Part shown: positions 23,573 to 37,069 of the stretch, one piece after another
How the letters are laid out: each line of letters starts with the position of its first letter
Numbering within the stretch: the first letter of the stretch is position 1
From: Corynespora cassiicola
Taxonomy: Eukaryota > Ascomycota > Dothideomycetes > Pleosporales > Corynesporascaceae
NCBI GenBank assembly: GCA_022059125.1
Contig: JAEUWY010000001.1
Location: 3,410,001 to 3,474,000, forward strand
DNA length: 64,000 nucleotides
Direction: 5' to 3'
The notes under the pieces: generated by a model
Seen by the model: only the letters and a program-made list of their open reading frames with translations
The model's database searches: none
What the model was told of the DNA's origin: nothing
Position numbers and translations under genes: made by a program

Positions 23573-26500
23573 TTAGAGCATGTTGGCAAGTTCAAGATCA
23601 ATCTGCTGGTTGAGGAAGATGCGCCTCTCGCCAGTAAGTTGGGTCTGCAGTCGCTGCTCGGCAAGTGCCACGAGCTGCTTCTTGGTGACCCGGTCCAAGT
23701 CGGCCTCCCTCAAGCATGCCTGCACCACCTCGATGATGGTCGCGTCGCTCGGGCCGTTCATCATGCCCTGGAAGTTGGCTGTGCTGCCCGGCCGCGACTG
23801 GGCATAGCCCAGAGGGCTGCGACCGCGGATCGGAGGAGTAGAGGCCATGAGGTTGTCCGAGCTCTGGAAGCCACCCATGCTGGGGCGGTTTCCGTACGGA
23901 GAAGAGTTGTAGTGGTCGCTCATGCCGCCCATGGACATGAGGCGGTTATGGCCATCCTGCGGGTTGTCCTGGTACCGCGAGAAGTTCGAGTACGTCGACT
24001 GGCGTGCCTGCAGTCCCTGGTAAGGCCCGGGAGACTGAGGTGGCATGTGCGAAATGTGATGCATGTTGCCCATGATGGTCGATGCTGGCTTGACAGAAGA
24101 GTAAACCGATTGCATGTCGTTCATCTCGTAGCCATCGTCTTCGTAGGCGCTCTGTCCCTTCTCCGAGTGACCGACGAAGCCACGGCGACCAGGGAGGTTG
24201 TTCGCCATGGCATAGTCGTCCCACTTCTGGAGCGGAATGCTCCTCGGGTCGAAGCCTTCGTCGTCGGTGGTGAGCACCTGCTTCTTGGCGCCAGACTCTC
24301 CAATGACGACACGCGTGTTACCCCAGGAGAAGTCATCCTGCTTCCAGAAGGAGTAGATGGGAAGGACAAAAGACCAGATGGGGTACGCGAGGATGTAGAT
24401 GATCATCCATCCAATGTGCTGCCATTGACGCTTGATGATGAAGATGAGCGCCTGGAGACCGTACACAGCCGCAATCATGATGATGGAAATCAACGGGAAT
24501 TGGCCCTGCTTGGTTGCGACCATGTAGATGATGTAGGCAAGGTAGACGCAGACGGATGGCAGGACAATGGTACCAAAGAGATCAATCATGACGACGAATC
24601 GCATGGAGAAACAGCAGAAACCGCACATGTCGTTCAAGAAGATGAGTTCGGCCAAGTTGTGAATGGTGGAGTTGATCCAGCGACGTCTCTGGGAGAGAAG
24701 AATGCTCCAGGTTTCGGGGGCAGCGGTAAGGGCATACGCATCGGGGATGAACTTGAAGGACATGCCGGGGAAGTGCTTCATCATCAACGTGGTCAAGAAA
24801 CGATCCTCACCAAGAGAGAGCAGGTTCTTCTTGTGCAGGGTGTCAACGTTCGTGTCGGCGTATTCCTTGATGATCTTGTCCGAGATGATCAATGGCTTGC
24901 CCTTGTCAGCGGTGCGGAGACGGTACATGCAGAAACTGCGGGGAATTAGCATGGTCCGAACAGTGGGGTCAAAGACGACTTACCATCCAGGCAAACAGGT
25001 GACGCTGCCGAACAAACTTTCGAAAGCCTTGGCCAAGTTGTGAGAAATGTAGTACTCGTAGACTTGGATCATGGTCCACCAAGACCGTTCTTCGTTTTCC
25101 AAGCTAGTTTCACCACATATGCCAACAATCTTGGAGTCGTTTGCGCAACTGGCGACCAGGCGGTTGAGGGAATCGGGACGGACCAGGGTGTCGGCGTCGA
25201 CCATGAGCAGGTATTCATACAGTTCCGGATCCACACCAATAATGTTGTTGATCTGGTGGAACATTTCCAACTCCAATGGGTTCATGGGTGCGCGGTGGTG
25301 GACACGGTTGAGGAAGCTCATGAGGAGAATCTGCGAGTCACGCTTACCACGGTTACCAGGCTTGGACTTGGTCTGCTCCGATTCCTTGCCCATCTTGACA
25401 ACGACAAGGTAAGGGACGACGTTGCCTTCATACTCGTACAAACCAGAGTAGACCTTGCCGTAGTTGAGCTGTTCGCTGCCCTCGCCTACGGACCACATGG
25501 GAAGAGCGGGAGGGTCGACCTTGGGGTCAACACCGAGAATGTCGAGGACGATCTTGGGCGTGGGACGATCGTTGCCACCACCGACAATCATGCCGTCGCA
25601 AATGACGCAGATGAGCTTGCGCTTGTTGTCGTAGGCAAGAGCAGTCAGCGAATCGAGACCCTTCCTCAGGTGGTCCTCACCTTCGGTATAGGCGGGCACC
25701 TGGCAGATGACAAACTTGTCCTGGTTGGCTGGACGCTTCCTGGAGCCGAGCTGCAGAGCAGCCAAGAACTTGATCACGATGACAGCACAGAGGATGATCA
25801 TGAAGGCGAGGAGGATGTAGTCGGTGACCTGGCACCTGGGGGTCTTGCGGAAATCGGTCTTTCCAATGTAGAACAGGTTGTCAAGACACTGCAAGTTCTC
25901 GGCTTGGGCCGACTCGTTGAGCGAGTTCTGGAACTTGGAGGTCAGATCGGTGCCGGCGTAGTTCTTGACTAGGTCCTCGAGCTTGTCATCCAAGAAGCTG
26001 TATGATGCCAGGTTGTCCATCTCGTCGAGGGTATGGAAGTAGTCGGTCAAGTCGTACACCCTGTCATTCATCCAGAACCAATAGTGATTCTGGTTCAAAC
26101 CCTCGCTCTTGATCTTGCTCTCGTCCCAGACAAGGTCGCCCTTTCGGAACTCACGCATCTTGGGCAGGAAAACATTGGGGTACCAGTCGGAACGGCTGAG
26201 CGCTGCACTGTCGGGGGCATTTGTGCGGTTTCCTGACGTGTGCATAGCAGTGGGGTTGTTTTGAGCGTCGGTGTCGTTGGGGCGCAATGTCATGACAGGG
26301 TCCGTGACGAGGTTGGGGCAGGCGACATAGATGGGAGGGCTGATATAAGGATCCATGTCGGCTCCGGCGAAGGGCGTCATGTTCTCATTCGTGGTTTCGG
26401 TCCGACTGTCACTGTGCTGGCGTCTCCAAAACTTGGACAGGTCGTAGACATAACCACGGTGGCTGACATACCAGTCGTCGTCTCCAGTGTGGTATGCAAC

Positions 26501-28978
26501 CTCTTGACGGCTCCAGACCTTGTCCTTGTTGGGACACATGAGTTTACCAAAAGCGATGATGAAGAAGACGATGAGAGCGTTGAGGATCAGAATGAGGAAA
26601 ACCAGGACGAACTTCTCTCTCCAGGCCATCCGGACGTCCGGACGCTTCATGCGACCGATGAATTTGAGGGCGGGCGAAGGAATCCACCAGGTGATGGCCC
26701 ACACGAAAGCGACCCACATCTTACGAGTGGCACCAATGGGCTGTTCAGTGACCATGGTGTTTCCACCACCCTCGGCGTCGTAGTAGGTGATGCCCTTTTG
26801 CTCATCACCCTTGAGACCTAGACCGTAATCACCAGCTCCAGCGTGGAGAGTGGGGGCGGTGGTGGGAGCAATAGATTTGGCACCGCCCATGGCGCTGCGG
26901 GCGCCCATGGTTGCCGAGCTATGCTGGCGCTGCAGGAGGTGGGTGTGGCTGTTCTGAGGGGTCACATCTGGGAGCGGAGGGAAGAAGCCGCTGCCGTTTG
27001 CGCCCGGAGGCTGAGACGAATAGCCGCTCTCGAGACCTCCAGCACCGACCATGTTGCCCATGATGTTGCCAGAGCCGGCTTCCTGGCCCTTGAGGTCGAG
27101 CTGAGACTCGGCCTCCCACCAGGTGCCCTCACGGATCCACACGCGTTGGTGGCCAACGACCACCTCGCCGTTGCTCCAGCCGCGCTCGAGAGCCCAGTTC
27201 TGGATGCCATCCCTGCCTTCCATGCAGCCGAGCAAGTGGTATCGCTCGTAGAATTCTTGGTGGTCAAAGTCTGCGGTAAAGTCGAGCTGTCGGTTGCGAC
27301 GGTTGGCCCACTCGGGAAGTTTCCAGTCCCTAAGCTGCCTTGAAATGACACCCGCTGCCCACGACCGGCTGACGTCTTGTGTGAGTTGGGAAGGGGAGGC
27401 GTCCGAAGGGTGGAGAGCAAGGTGGAACCAGACTCTGCTGCTGGCCACAGTAATGGGCAGATCGAACCGGTTGTGCTTGCCCAACACGATGCCGTCGCCC
27501 TTTACCGGCATGAGGAGCTCCCTGACGAAGTTGTCTTCTTCGGGGATTTCCAGAGCCACCTTCTCGAGCACAACCTCACGCTTCTCCAGATCGGTCTGAT
27601 GCTGGCGAAGCGCAGCGCTGTCGATGCTGAGGTCTGCCTCGCATTCATGGACGGCCTCTCGCATGCCCTCCAGCACGGAAGTGGCGGCAGGGGTGATTTG
27701 CACACCGTCTTCCTTCATCTCGGCGTTGATGCCTTCGGTGTCGTCAAAGACGGTGCGCAGGGCAATTGCCTTGCCGAGAGCCTTGCTGGGGACCTCGACC
27801 ACGGTAATGTTGACAATGTCACCGGTTTCGCCCTCGGAAGGCGGAGTCATGACACCGGGCCGGTCGCTGTCACTGCCCGACGAGCCGAACCTGCTGTGGT
27901 GGATGTCCTCCTTGATGGTGGCGTTGGCGTGGGCGACGACATAGTCTACGATGGCCTCGTAGATGCCGGCAATGACAGTCTCACGGTCCTTTGCACTGAG
28001 CTTCTTCTCAAGAATCTCGGGGGCAATGTCGAGCAGAGCACCGCACTCTTCGCAGAGAGCCTGCAAGGTCTCCTGGTCGACGAAATAGCCGAGCGTGTCA
28101 CCCAGTTTCAGGATGGCCACGAGGGAGCTGATCAAGTTCTGCAGCTTCTGGCCCTTGATGCCAATAGACTTGAGATTGGCACGGAAATCTTCGGCCGCCG
28201 CTGCATCGTCGGCGTCGTGAAGGTAGGAAGGAGGGTTGTAGGTGCCCGACTTGTTGAGCAGGGAGTAGTCGGAGAGGTCCTTGAGGTTCAGGAATTCCTT
28301 CTCTGCCCTGCTGGCGGAGCTGGAGTTGAGGTAGTAAAAGGCATCAAAGGCGCGGTAGCCTGACTCGGTGGGGATGTCGAGCAGTCCCCGCCGGGTGTCG
28401 ATGCCGGCGGTGGAGAGCTTGATCTCGGCGCCGACGAGGTTGCCCTGGAGGTTGATGGTGAAGACGGCAGCCAACGCCGAGTGGAGAGGCTGGGAGGGGT
28501 TCTGCGGGGTCACGCAATGTGTGAAGGCGCGGAGAGCCTCGAGGGCCGTGTACAAGGTGCCCGGGATGGAGAGCGGCAGGGCCGAGATGAAGGGCGAGAA
28601 GAGGGAGGGAGAGGAGTCGTGCAATGAACTGCCATGGTTAGTCATTCATCTCGAGCAGGTTCAGCACACGGCATGGACATACCCCAGAATGATGCATCCG
28701 TCCTCTGCTCTGCGGCGAGCGTGCTCCCAAGCCTTGCGTCCCAATTCCATGTCGACGGTGCCGCCGATGCGGTCGTTGACCATGCTCCTCGCGTTGACCC
28801 ATGTGTTGACGACCAGGCTGGTGCTGGCCTCGAGGTGGTAGGGGGTGCCATTTCGGAAGGCGTTGTTGAGGTTGTTCAACAGGGTGGTGGTGGACATCTG
28901 GGTGGCGGCATGGCTGGGACGGGCAGCATTGGAGTGGGTCGAGTAGACCGACATGCGCGAGTTGTTGACGAAACTCAT
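23573..28978 (-). CDS. csmB: Class VII chitin synthase with degenerate myosin-like domain (CsmB type)
   Basis: Complement(join(23573..24935, 24984..28628, 28683..28978)); 1767 residues. It is a membrane enzyme that polymerises GlcNAc from UDP-GlcNAc into chitin at hyphal tips and septa. The N-terminal 700 or so residues (SFVNNSRM to YSSQPPG) correspond to the myosin-like region of CsmB proteins but show no GESGAGKT P-loop, so motor activity is unlikely. A transmembrane pair starts near residue 736 ([12 protein letters not shown]). It is followed by a cytochrome b5-like domain ([15 protein letters not shown], about 820). The catalytic domain has VDADT near 1242 and QRRRW at 1396-1400, then further membrane spans. 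A DEK-C type domain ends the protein ([15 protein letters not shown] to LELANML). Introns of 54 and 48 bp are GT..AG. The head-to-head arrangement with csmA is known from other filamentous ascomycetes. Confidence 0.95.
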
Positions 28979-31470
28979 GGCCGGCGATGGGCTGAGGCGC
29001 GTAGCCCCTTGGACAACGAAGGGAGGCTACGATCCGGCGACGGGAGCGGGCGGGCTGGCGTAACGACGGACGGGTTGGGTGAGCGAGCGTATGTCGTCAA
29101 AACAGAGGAGCGGGTTGCGTGAGAGGGGGATGGGGGTTCGGGAGACGGGGACGGGGTTGGGTTGGGGACTGGGGAATGGGGAGGGTGGGAAGGCGCGGGT
29201 GGCCCCTGATGGCGTCGTAACAGCGACCTTTGGCGGACGCGGGAAACGAATGGAGGGAATTAAACGATTGTATGAAGGAAAAGAAAACGGAACGTCGTCT
29301 CGCTGTCGGGCTGCGCGGTGCGAGGAGGGGACGAGATGGTGTTTGGCAGCAGAACATTCCATGTGCCCCGGACGGCGAGGGCGGGTAGGGGGGTTTGGGC
29401 GGAGCGGATACAATACGGCGGGAGGCGCTGGGGACCCCCGTCGGCCGGCCAGAAGCAGATGAAGGCCAAGAGCCAACCCCCCTTGAGGCGATGCAAATCG
29501 GATGCTTCCAGCGGCGGGCTAGTCCGGGATCCAAGCTCTTGTTTTTCGCCGCCACCGAGCGGCCATGGACGCAGTGATTGCTCAATTTGCGGCCTGTCAC
29601 CCGGCTGCGTGGCGTGAGTGGTTGCATTGAGCAGCCCAAGCTCGACCCACGCCCCCTATTTTTAACTGCATCGACTGGCCCTCTTTTTTTTTCCCTCGCT
29701 GTTCATGGAGGGTCGTATCGTATTCTGGGTGCTAGCAGGAGCTGGGCCGCGCTGGCGGCGGTGGGGACGGCCGTTTTGGCAGCGCGCGCTGTGTCTGTGT
29801 GGGTGCCGTGTGCAGCGTACAAGACTACCGGCGGCGGCGGATGCATGGCTGGCGGCGAGTTGCTGACAGCGGGCGACGGAGAGCGGCTCCGCCCTGGACT
29901 CGGCTGGCAGTCTGGCATGGCGTCTTTTTCCTGAGTGGATGAAATGAGGTGCGCATCTGAATCTCCACCCAGTGTTTGGAGTGCTCCCTAGCTCATCAAA
30001 GCCGAAACCATCACCATTTCCACGGCTGCCCGCCCGCAAGCCCGCATGCCCGCCTGCCCGCACGCCCGCCGCACTCACGCCTGCCAGCCTGCCAGTCTGC
30101 CGCGCCCAGCAGCAGGCGGGCGGATGACAGGCTGGACAAGGCCACGCTGCTGACGTCAAAAGGAGCGGGCGGCCGTTGCACTTCTCGACTCGGGGCCGGC
30201 GACAGGGCCCAAAGCGGGCGACAGGTGGCCACCGGATGGGCTTTTGTGTAGGGGAGCTAGGAGGCCTAGGGTGGCAGCGAGTCTGGGTGCGAGCGAGGCT
30301 ACGAAAAGAAGCGTTGCCCTGCACCCACCACTGCACCAGCACCACCGCAGCACGCAGCACCGCACCACCCTCTGGGCCATGCATTGGCCGTGCAGCCTCA
30401 GGTTTCGCGGCGGGAGGGAGCCAGAGCATGCGACCGTCAGCTGCCCTCGCTGCCCTCGCTGCCCTCGCTCCCCCTCCCGTTGCTCGGCCAGCTGGGCTGC
30501 CAGTACCAAACCACGGCCGGCCACAAGAGGGCTCAGAGACGTCGCTCAACGCAATCGATTACGATAGCGTGCATGGCGACGTGCAGCGATCTACCCCAGA
30601 GTCCGCCAGCCCTCCAGGGCCGCCAGGGCTGGGACGAACCGGGCTATTCCTGATGCACTCGGGGGGTCGGGCATGCTGCAGGCGGCGACCAAGCAGGGAC
30701 GAGGACGGCGAGTTGCCGCACCAACAAAAACACAACGGCTCGAGGCACAGCGACCGGCGCCTGCTAGCGCCATGGACGGCCATGTTCGTTGCCGTGGATG
30801 TTGTCGTCGTCGTCGTGGACGCTGTCGTGGTGGTGGTGGTGGTGGTGGTGCTGCTGCTGCTGCTGCCGCTGCCCGCAGTCTCGAGAGGCAGCGGCAGCGC
30901 AGGCCGGAAACACGCTGGCGCGCCCGGGCGTGGCCCATCAATAGGCAGAGTGGAGCGCGGGTCGGAGCGTGATTAAGTAACGGCGGTATTATATCTATTT
31001 TTGCTGGCGCGGGCTCCGGGGGCCCCTTTTCGCCAGAAGTTTTCTCAGCAGGATATCGAGCACGGGCCCACGCGAGACGAGGCGGGCTGTCCCCAAGCCA
31101 CATCCCAGCTCCCATCATCTGGACCACCTCGACGCCGCGAGCCCGCCCGTCGACTTCCACCCCAGCTCTCCCGCCTCCGCCTCCTGCTGCTTGACATCTT
31201 TCCCTCGTTTTGCACTTGCAAACCTTCCCGCCCCCATTCCCACACTCGCTCATTGCTTGCTCTCCTTTACTCCCCCGTCCCTCGCTGCCCTGCTGCGTCC
31301 GCCCACACACAAGAGAGGCTCGCCGCGTCTCGTCTTGTTTCTCCTGACTGCACCCGCGAGCATTCCGGCCCCCTCCCCCTCACAACAACCTCGCAACAGA
31401 GCCTGTCAAGCCCTCTGCCTGTAGAGTCCACTCGCTCAGCGCTCCCCCGGGGACGCGTCCGCCGCCGACC
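28979..31470. promoter_or_regulatory. Shared divergent promoter region of csmB and csmA
   Basis: The two chitin synthase start codons are 2.49 kb apart, and I see no gene between them. On the csmA side a TATTATATC stretch (30987-30995) is followed by about 475 bp in which I see no ATG, which supports the csmA start chosen. GTG and CTG triplet repeats occur at 30827-30850 and 30851-30865. Co-regulation is inferred from the arrangement. Confidence 0.6.
30827..30865. repeat. (GTG)8(CTG)5 compound microsatellite
   Basis: Eight GTG units run directly into five CTG units in the csmA/csmB intergenic region. Confidence 0.85.
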
Positions 31471-34400
31471 ATGGCCAGCAACAACTTCTCGGGCAACGTC
31501 CCGCAGTTTGCCCAGCCGTCGCTGCCCTCCCTCCCCCAGCATCTCCAGTCGGACACGCACCTGACGGCCCATCTTGCCTCGCGCTTCCACGCCCACCTCC
31601 CCACCGCCACCCTCTCGTCGCATGCCGTCATCTCCCTCAACACATACACAGACTCCAGCCGCGGGCCCGACGGCGGCAAGGACGGCAGCGCACACCAGGC
31701 CGCCGAGGACCTCGCACAGCGCGCCTACCTGCGTCTGGGCCAGCGCTCCGAGGACCAGGCCATCGTCTTCCTCGGCGAGTCGGGCGCCGGCAAGACCACC
31801 ATTCGCGGCCACATCCTCAGGGCCCTCCTCTCATATTCGGCCACGCCGCTCTCCAAGAAGATTGAGCTTGCCAACTTCGTTTTTGATGCATTTACTACTA
31901 CCAAGTCTATTAATACGCCCATTGCTTCCAAGTCCGGCCTTTTGCTGGAGCTCCAGTATAATACTTCGACCTCGCACCACGCCACATTGCTGGGAGCCCA
32001 GCTCCTCGCCCACAGGTTAGAGCGCAGCCGCATTGCCTCGGTGCCCACCGGGGAAAGAAACTACCACATTCTCTACTACCTCCTCTCCGGCACCAGCCCC
32101 GCCGAGAGGAAGCATCTGGGCCTCGATGTCGTCGGCGTTGATCCCGCCGGCACCCGCACCTCGCTGACTGCAAACAAGCGATGGCGCTACCTCGGCCACC
32201 CATCGCAGCTCAAGGTCGGCATTGACGATGCCAAGGGCTTCCAGGACTTCAAGACGGCCCTCCGCAAGCTCGAGTTCTCCAAGCAGGACATTGCCGGCAT
32301 CTGCGAGATCATGGCCACCATCCTGCACATTGGCCAGCTCGAATTCGAGACGGGCCAATCCACCACCCCTGGAGCCGACGACAGCGGAGGCTATTCCCAC
32401 GAGGGCGGCGAGTCCATCACCATGGTGAAGAACAAGGACTCCCTCAACCCCGTGGCTGCCTTCCTCGGCGTGAGCACCGCCGAGCTCGAGCAGAGTCTCC
32501 GCTACAAGACCAAGACGCTGTATCGTGAGCGAGTCACCGTCATGTTGGACCCCAAGGGCGCCCGTGCCAACGCCGACGAGCTGGCACGAACTCTCTACTC
32601 GCTCTTGGTCGCCTATGTCATGGAGCAGATCAACTCCAGGATTGCAGTGCTTCCGGACCAGGTCGCCAACACCGTCTCGGTTGTCGATTTCCCCGGTTTC
32701 GCCCCGTCTTCTGCCACCGGATCCGCCTTGGACCAGCTCTTGAACAACGCCGCAAACGAGTCGCTCTACAACTTTTGCCAGCAGAGCTTCTTCGGCCGTC
32801 AGGTGCAGGAGATGGAGGCCGAAGAAATCACCATGCCCCAGCTCGAATACTATGACAACTCCGAGGCAAAGACCGGTCTCCTCAAGCCTGGAAACGGCCT
32901 GTTGAGCATCCTGGACGACCAGACGCGCCGCTCCAAGACCGATATGCAGTTCCTCGAGGTGATTCGCAAGCGATTCGATGGCAAGAACAATGCCATTCTG
33001 CCCGGCAGCACCACCATGATCCAACCCGGCAGCAACTTCCCCACCCCCAACACGTCCCCAACCTTCACCGTCCGCCACTTCGCCGGAGAGGTTGACTACT
33101 GTGTCGAGGGTCTGATTGACGAGAACGCCGAGCTCATCTCTGGCGACATGATGAACCTGCTCAAGACTGCCCGCAGCAGCTTCGTCCAGGAGCTGTTCGG
33201 CCAGGATGCCCTGAAGAAGGTTACCCACCCCAAGGAGAAGAGCGCCATTGTGCAGGCCTCCGTGTCCTCCAAGCCCATGAGAATGCCCAGCATGGCCCGT
33301 CGCAAGACGGAAAAGAAGGGCAGGTTTGGTCGACAGGTCAACGTCTTCGACGAGGACCCCATCAGCGACACGGAGAGCAATGTATCTGGCTCCAAGAAGG
33401 GCGATTCCTCCTCCAAGCCAACTGGAGCGGCCGGCCAGTTCCTCAGTTCGCTCCGAACCATCGAGTCGTCACTCAAAAAGGCCAACCCCTATTTCGTATT
33501 CTGCTTGAAGCCCAACGACCGCAGGATTGCCAACCAATTCGATAGCAAGTGCGTGCGTCTCCAGGTCCAGGCACTGGGCATTGCCGAGTTCAGCCAGCGT
33601 CTTCGCGTCGCCGACTTCAGCATCTTCCTCCCGTTTGCCGAATTCCTCGGACTAGCCGAACATCCCGATGCCGCCATCGTTGGCAGCGAACGCGAACGTG
33701 CCGAGACCGTCTTGGACAACAAGCCCTGGCGGGAGAACGAAGTGCGCGTGGGCGCCACCGGTGTGTTCCTCAGCGAGCGCTGCTGGCTCGAGGTCGCCGA
33801 CATTTCCGATGTGGCCTTGGCCAACCGTGGCATCTCTGTTTCCGAAGACAACTTGATGACTCCTGATGCCAACCGCACCTTTGGCGATGCAAGGACTGGT
33901 CTGCTCCAACCTTCTCCTGGCGCTTTCTACAACGACGACAAGGGCGGTAACTACTTTGGCAGCAGGGACATCGACGCCCGCTCCGAGGCTCCCTCTGGCA
34001 TCACCAACGGTGACATGTTCCACGGCATGGAGCAGCCAAAGCTCATCGACGAAAAGTCGCCAAACAACGAGCTCGAAGAGGTTGACACCGTCAAAGTCTC
34101 GGGCAGCCGTAAGCGGTGGCTGTTCATTGTTTACGCCCTCACTTGGTTCATTCCTGACATCGCGATCAGGCTGATCGGCAGAATGAAGCGTCCCGACATC
34201 CGCATAGCGTGGCGTGAGAAGCTTGCCATTAACATGCTCATTTGGCTAAGTTGTGCTTTTGTCATCTTCCTCATGATGGGTCTGCCCGCCATCATTTGCC
34301 CGACACAGCATGTTTACTCGACCGCCGAGTTGACATCCTACGACGGCAAAGGCGACAACGATGCCTACGTCGCCATCCGTGGTGTTGTATACGACCTCGG

Positions 34401-37069
34401 CAAGTTTATGCCGTCTCACTACCCTTCCATCATTCCCCAGAGCGCTCTCAAGAAGTACGCTGGTACTGATGCCACCAACCTGTTCCCTGTGCAAGTTTCC
34501 GCTCTCTGCAGTGGCGTTGATGGCTCCATCCACCCATCTGTCCAGCTCAACTACAGGACCTCCAACTACACCAACCAGAACAACGTCGTCAGCACCACTG
34601 ATCTTAACGCCAAGTACCACGACTTCCGCTGGTGGACCAACGACTCTCGACCTGACTGGTGGTGGGAGCAGCAAATGTTCATGAAGGCCAACTACATGAA
34701 GGGTCGCGTCGGATACAGCCCTCAATACCTTAAGACTCTGGCTGGCAAGGGTAATTCGATCGCCTACATGGACAACAGAGTGTATGACCTCTCCGACTAC
34801 ATGCTCGGCGGCCGTCAGGACTTGTGGCCCCCTACTCGCGAGAAGGACAGGAACCCCAACACCAATTTCATGGCTCAAGGCGTTCTTGACATCTTCCGTG
34901 TCCAGGCCGGAACCGACATTAGCAAGTACTGGGACGCGCTCAACCTCGATCAAAAGCAAAAGAACGACATGAAGATTTGCTTGGACAACTTGTTCTATGT
35001 TGGCGACGTTGACAACCGTAACTCGGCCAAGTGTCTCTTCGCAACGTACTTTTTGCTCGCCATCTCCATCTTCCTCGTCAGCGTCATCGGTTTCAAATTC
35101 TTGGCTGCTCTCCAGTTCGGAAAGAAGACCATCCCCGAGAACATTGACAAGTTTGTCATTGCCACGGTGCCTGCCTACACGGAAGACGAAGAGTCGCTGC
35201 GCCGTGCTATTGACTCCGCCGCTAGGATGAAATATGACGATAAGCGCAAACTCTTGATCATTGTCTGCGATGGTATGATTATCGGACAGGGTAACGACAA
35301 GCCAACCCCGCGCATCGTGCTCGACATTCTTGGTGTGCCTGAGAACACGGATCCCGATCCGCTCAGCTTTGAGAGTTTGGGTGAAGGTCTCAAGCAACAC
35401 AACATGGGCAAGATCTACTCTGGTCTCTACGAGGTCCAAGGCCACATCGTTCCCTTCTTGGTGGTCGTCAAGGTTGGCAAGCCTTCTGAAGTCTCGAAAC
35501 CCGGTAACCGCGGAAAGCGTGACTCTCAGATGATTCTCATGAGGTTCTTGAACCGCGTCCACTACAACCTTCCCATGAGCCCTATGGAACTTGAGATGTA
35601 CCATCAAATCCGCAACATTATTGGGGTCAACCCGACCTTTTACGAGTTCCTCCTGCAAATCGATGCCGACACAGTCGTGGCTGATGACTCGGCTACTCGA
35701 TTCGTAGCCTCCTTCCTCAACGACACTCGCCTCATCGCCATTTGCGGTGAGACGTCGCTGACCAACGCCAAGTCCTCGTTCGTTACCATGATGCAGGTGT
35801 ACGAATACTACATCTCCCACAACCTGACCAAGGCATTCGAGAGCTTGTTCGGTTCCGTCACCTGTCTTCCCGGCTGTTTCACCATGTACCGCATTCGTGC
35901 TGCCGAGACTGGCAAGCCCCTCTTCGTCAGCAAGGAGGTTGTTGAGGCCTATCAAGAGATTCGTGTTGACACGCTCCACATGAAGAACCTGCTGCACCTT
36001 GGTGAAGATCGTTATCTGACGACCCTGCTCCTCAAGTTCCACGCCAAGTACAAGACCAAGTACCTCTTCCGAGCCCACGCCTGGACCATTGCTCCCGACA
36101 GCGCCGCCGTCTTCATGTCTCAACGTCGTCGCTGGATTAACTCGACCGTGCACAACCTTGTCGAACTGATTCCGCTGCAGCAACTCTGTGGTTTCTGCTG
36201 CTTCAGTATGCGCTTTATTGTGTTCCTCGACTTGGTCTCCACCGTTGTCCAGCCCGTCATCGTCGTCTACATTGGATACCTCATCTACATGTTGATCACC
36301 AAGCCTGACACGATCCCCATCACGGCCTTTATTCTCCTGGGAGCCATTTACGGTCTGCAGGCCATCATCTTCATCGTCCGCAGGAAGTGGGAGATGATTG
36401 GATGGATGTTGATCTACGTTGTTGCCACGCCCGTGTTCTCGTTCGCTCTGCCTCTGTATTCTTTCTGGTACATGGACGACTTCTCGTGGGGTAACACTCG
36501 TGTCGTCACTGGTGAAAAGGGTCAAAAGGTCGTCATCTCGGACGAAGGCAAATTCGACCCTGCCAGCATCCCCAAGAAGAAGTGGGACGACTACCAGGCG
36601 GAGATGTGGGAGCAGCACACGATGCGTGACGACCGCTCCGAGGTCTCTGGCTTCTCGTACGGCACCAAGCGCTTCATGGGTGCAGGCTCCGTGGCGGGAT
36701 CCGAGTATGGAGGCATGCCACCATCTCGCCCCATGTCTCACCTCGACATCCCTCGCTATGGCAACCACTCTCGCATGAGCCTTGCGCCAAGTGGCTATGG
36801 CGCTTACGACACCATGGAGATGGCCAACATGAATCTCCCCAGCGACGATGCCATCTTGGCTGAGATTAGGGACATTCTTGCCAGCTCCGATCTCATGACC
36901 ATCACCAAGAAGGCAGTCAAGGTAGAATTGGAGAAGAGGTATGTTTGCTCGTCGTCGTTTGTCAATAGCAAGGTGCTAACATTCATCTAGGTTCGGCATG
37001 GATCTCACCATGAAGAAGCAGTTTATCGGCAGTGCTGTTGAGGCCATCCTCGTCGGCCAAATGCAGTAG
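31471..37069 (+). CDS. csmA: Class V chitin synthase with N-terminal myosin motor domain (CsmA type)
   Basis: join(31471..36938, 36991..37069); 1848 residues, usual for class V enzymes. The N-terminal motor-like domain (to about 780) has an intact P-loop GESGAGKT at 102-109, followed by LLELQYNTS and [12 protein letters not shown] myosin elements. It is thought to bring the enzyme along actin to hyphal tips and septa. Membrane segments begin near 881 ([13 protein letters not shown]). A cytochrome b5-like domain ([16 protein letters not shown]) lies near 960. The chitin synthase domain has IDADT near 1397 and QRRRW at 1551-1555. After the last membrane spans comes a DEK-C type domain ([15 protein letters not shown] to VGQMQ). 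A single 52-bp intron (36939-36990) splits the DEK-C domain; without it the frame stops before the conserved end. It pairs with csmB. Confidence 0.97.

Noticed and set aside
23639..24949. 436-codon plus-strand frame over csmB exon 3
   Set aside because: It is antisense to the catalytic C-terminus and DEK-C domain of csmB. It is explained by codon bias.
29662..30549. 295-codon frame in the csmA/csmB promoter region
   Set aside because: It is rich in Arg, Ala and Pro from high GC content, with no domain, and the region is better explained as promoter and leader.
32017..33228. 403-codon frame antisense to the csmA motor domain
   Set aside because: It is a shadow of the conserved sense frame and has no domain of its own.
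34246..36768. 840-codon open frame antisense to csmA
   Set aside because: It lies exactly opposite the conserved chitin synthase region. Strong codon bias (few TTA, CTA and TCA codons) leaves the opposite strand open. The translation has no recognisable domain.
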